The translations under genes and the position numbers were made by a program. A stretch of 64,000 nucleotides of DNA from a virus: positions 62,001 through 126,000 of the IMG/VR virus record IMGVR_UViG_3300007513_000004. The stretch is one strand, 5' to 3'. Below the pieces are notes generated by a model that was not told the origin of the DNA, did not search any database, and was given only the letters and a program-made list of their open reading frames with translations. How positions within the stretch are numbered: the stretch's first letter is position 1; each line of letters opens with the position of its first letter. Positions 62,369-64,000 of this stretch are shown in pieces.

Positions 62369-63166
62369 ATGAGGAAACTTATAAGCTACATTTTTTTACT
62401 TTCAGTATTGATTTCTTTGGTCTATATTACTAAAGAAGTTATAAGTTTTTCAAAAAATATCATATCTTTAAAAGAGTATCAAACAGACGCTATAATAAAA
62501 CAAGAAAAGATGCTACACCCAACCGTCAGGGTAATTAGCATGGAACGAACCTATGACAGCTCTGCCTCTGCAGACTCTGGCGATGTAGAGGTTGAGATTA
62601 TACTGGCTACAGCCACCGGGTTTAGCATTCAATATGATGCAATAAATGATGTTTCTTTTGTAGTCACAAATGATCACTTCTGTAACTCAATAATGCCAAG
62701 CTCATCTTTGGTAGTGGAAGACTATAATAAAAATTCATTAAATATTTCAGAAAATTATATAAGTTCAAAAATCTTATACACAGATGAAGGATTAGATCTT
62801 TGCCTACTAGCAGCATATGGGTTTATAAAGCCGGCAATTATTGCAGATGTTGATTACACTCCAGAATTATTTGAAAAAGTTTTTGTAATCGGAGGACCGA
62901 CCGGAAACTTTCCAATTATAATAGATACCTATATTTCTGGCTCAAGCGACAGAAGAAGCATAACGGTTGGAAACTTAGATGCTTCTGGAAATGATTTTTT
63001 GCTTATTTCAGAACAAATATTCCCAGGACATAGCGGAAGCCCTATCTTTAACCAAGATGGAGAGGTTATTGGAGTAATTTTTGCAGCATTAGAAACATAT
63101 GGTGGTTTAGCGATATCTCATAGAGATATATTCATGTTATTATTCTATTATCAAAATAGTCTCTAA
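62369..63166 (+). CDS. Membrane-anchored trypsin-like (HtrA-type) serine protease
   Basis: The N-terminal helix (LISYIFLLSVLISLVYI) is an uncleaved anchor or signal. The protease domain starts at about 72. The triad is H103 in FVVTNDHFC, D143 in GLDLCLLAA and S222 in PGHSGSPIFN, as in HtrA/DegS without a PDZ domain. It would act in the periplasm. It is the second trypsin-like protease in the window (the other is at 19765) and shares with it only the triad contexts. Its stop is directly adjacent to that of the Cys-rich gene on minus. Confidence 0.85.
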   Translation: MRKLISYIFLLSVLISLVYITKEVISFSKNIISLKEYQTDAIIKQEKMLHPTVRVISMERTYDSSASADSGDVEVEIILATATGFSIQYDAINDVSFVVTNDHFCNSIMPSSSLVVEDYNKNSLNISENYISSKILYTDEGLDLCLLAAYGFIKPAIIADVDYTPELFEKVFVIGGPTGNFPIIIDTYISGSSDRRSITVGNLDASGNDFLLISEQIFPGHSGSPIFNQDGEVIGVIFAALETYGGLAISHRDIFMLLFYYQNSL

Positions 63167-63733
63167 TTATTTCTTATTCTTGAATTTTTTACCCATCTTC
63201 TTTACACGGCTAGAAGCCCTTCTCGCATAAAGGGTGTAAAAAGCAAGATCTACCCTTTTTCCGTCTAAAACCATCTTAAGCGCTTCGTTGGCAAAATTTG
63301 CAGACTTAATAGCCTCGGCCCCAAGAGGGTCTCGTATACCATCACTGTTTTTCTTTGTATATGTTGAACTTATTTTTTCAACCTGATTTGCGGTAACTCC
63401 ACACAAAAGCATATTTGGCTTTAACTCATCAATAACTTTATCTAACTTCTTCTTTTCTTCCAAAACTTTAAAAAAGTTTTCATTCTTATTATTGGTACAT
63501 TCCAATGGGCAGGTAAAGCAGCTCTCCTCTAGTCCCATATTCCACAAATCACAAGTATAAAACTGCTTTACATCCTTTGCTTCATTTCTTATGTTTTCTT
63601 CGCAGCCATAAAACACCTGTCCATCCACAACCTTTGCTTTACCGTTGCAAAACTCGCTCTCCCTCATGGCCGTTGTCATCTTGCAATTTTTTGTGCAATC
63701 AACAATTTTTATTTCGGCTTTTTTATCAGACAT
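63167..63733 (-). CDS. Cys-rich protein (188 aa)
   Basis: The N-terminal half has ten or so Cys (VDCTKNCKMTT, FCNGKAK, YGCEEN, FYTCDLWN, SCFTCPLECTN), which probably bind zinc or an iron-sulfur cluster. The C-terminal half is a basic helix region. There is no signal peptide. I do not recognise the family. A Fe-S role would fit the IscU/Nfu genes but is only inference. Its 5' end overlaps the previous gene by 8 bp. Confidence 0.6.
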   Translation of the reverse strand: MSDKKAEIKIVDCTKNCKMTTAMRESEFCNGKAKVVDGQVFYGCEENIRNEAKDVKQFYTCDLWNMGLEESCFTCPLECTNNKNENFFKVLEEKKKLDKVIDELKPNMLLCGVTANQVEKISSTYTKKNSDGIRDPLGAEAIKSANFANEALKMVLDGKRVDLAFYTLYARRASSRVKKMGKKFKNKK

Positions 63734-63926
63734 TCTTTATCATTATTTTAGACATTAGAGAAATTAACTCTGATATAACCAAATCTACTTGATCTACATC
63801 AAATTCTAAAGTCGTTAAGAATATTTTACCATTTTGACCTTTAATCTTACTTGAAAAAATAACTTTTTCTTTATCTTCAGATATGTCTAGCAAAATATCA
63901 GTATTTTCATCTAATTTTATCTTCAA
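63726..63926 (-). CDS. Small protein with TTG start (66 aa)
   Basis: The frame begins with TTG at 63926, preceded by AAGG, and overlaps the upstream stop as TTGA, which favours TTG as a genuine coupled start. It has alternating strands (VIFSSKIKGQNGKIFLTTLE) and a C-terminal helix, with no signal peptide. No family recognised. Confidence 0.5.
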   Translation of the reverse strand: MKIKLDENTDILLDISEDKEKVIFSSKIKGQNGKIFLTTLEFDVDQVDLVISELISLMSKIMIKNV

Positions 63927-64000
63927 AGCCTTATTTCATTATTGATTTCAAATTGTTTATCAATATTGAAATCTATCTCTGGAGAATTTTCAGTTGACTT
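63923..64000 (-). CDS. C-terminal end of a gene cut by the window edge
   Basis: An open frame enters from the right edge and ends in TGA at 63923-63925 after 25 codons (EIDFNIDKQFEINNEIRL at the end). The overlap with the next TTG start supports it as a real gene. Nothing can be said of its function. Confidence 0.45.
   Translation of the reverse strand, partial: KSTENSPEIDFNIDKQFEINNEIRL

Noticed and set aside
1-64000. Window as a bacterial chromosome segment
   Set aside because: Housekeeping-like genes and lipoproteins argue for it, but three large tail fibres, dense ORFans, two wall hydrolases and the compact overlapping layout fit a large phage better. No rRNA, tRNA or metabolic operon is present. 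Not fully excluded.
1-64000. tRNA genes, as often seen in jumbo phages
   Set aside because: No intergenic gap shows a cloverleaf with the T-loop and acceptor pairing; gaps are mostly under 130 bp.

Overview
The window looks like an interior piece of a large tailed-phage (Caudoviricetes, probably jumbo) genome, most likely from an aquatic metagenome. Evidence: packing is very tight, with many 1 to 20 bp overlaps and no gap over about 155 bp. Virion and tail-fibre proteins are plentiful (collagen-like stretches, right-handed beta-helix, S74 intramolecular chaperone, LamG-like and VNVV/W repeat proteins), and there are two phage-style peptidoglycan hydrolases. Many small ORFans occur, with scattered housekeeping-type genes (topoisomerase I, dUTPase, DnaJ, peptide deformylase, IscU, Nfu). 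No terminase, portal, major capsid, polymerase, rRNA or tRNA gene is in view, so the phage assignment is an inference. Base composition is AT-rich. At least six lipobox lipoproteins, some with Asp-rich DDDDSAVD linkers and von Willebrand A domains, hint at a didermic host, possibly of the Myxococcota/deltaproteobacterial kind; this is a weak inference.

Layout. 1-7.4 kb (minus): a large edge-truncated protein with an N-terminal GIY-YIG domain, an HsdS-like half domain, a sulfotransferase, a zinc-cluster giant protein, a DUF2061 membrane protein and DnaJ. 7.4-10.6 kb (plus): membrane proteins, a cupin, tagged ORFans and a 2OG-type hydroxylase. 10.6-13.9 kb: IscU, a membrane protein, three tiny ORFs, a thioredoxin-fold lipoprotein and a small c-type cytochrome. 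13.9-19.7 kb (minus): a giant PcfJ-like protein and three acidic tagged proteins. 19.8-25.4 kb (minus): an envelope-directed block with a secreted trypsin-like protease, a CPBP protease, coiled-coil proteins, a thioredoxin-fold lipoprotein and two vWA lipoproteins. 25.5-32.6 kb (minus): virion proteins and a lysozyme-kinase fusion. 32.7-33.8 kb (plus): a small virion protein, a lipoprotein and a minimal tag protein. 33.9-47.2 kb (mostly minus): a WxxGxW lipoprotein, tagged giant proteins, virion proteins, an M15-type peptidase and an S74 fibre; a YkuK-like protein is on plus. 47.2-54.9 kb (mostly minus): deformylase, DUF6356 protein, 2H phosphoesterase, CCA/poly(A)-polymerase-like plus HAD fusion, Nfu, topoisomerase I, dUTPase and a metallopeptidase. 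54.9-64 kb: two very large tail fibres, a small virion protein, a basic mini-protein, a membrane-anchored HtrA-like protease and a Cys-rich protein.

The most striking system-level signal is a helix-turn-helix tag of about 28 residues with the pattern LA..LD..GL..EAD.LD..I. It appears 15 times in 13 otherwise unrelated proteins, at N-terminus, C-terminus or between domains, and twice nearly alone (a 73-aa protein and a 23-aa ORF). It resembles a shared sorting, docking or packaging signal, perhaps for loading proteins into the virion or a phage-made compartment. A second theme is RNA end processing (nucleotidyltransferase, HAD phosphatase and 2H phosphoesterase in overlapping genes). A third is a secreted, redox and lipoprotein set (two TlpA-like lipoproteins, cytochrome c, vWA lipoproteins, two trypsin-like proteases) that suggests remodelling of the host envelope.
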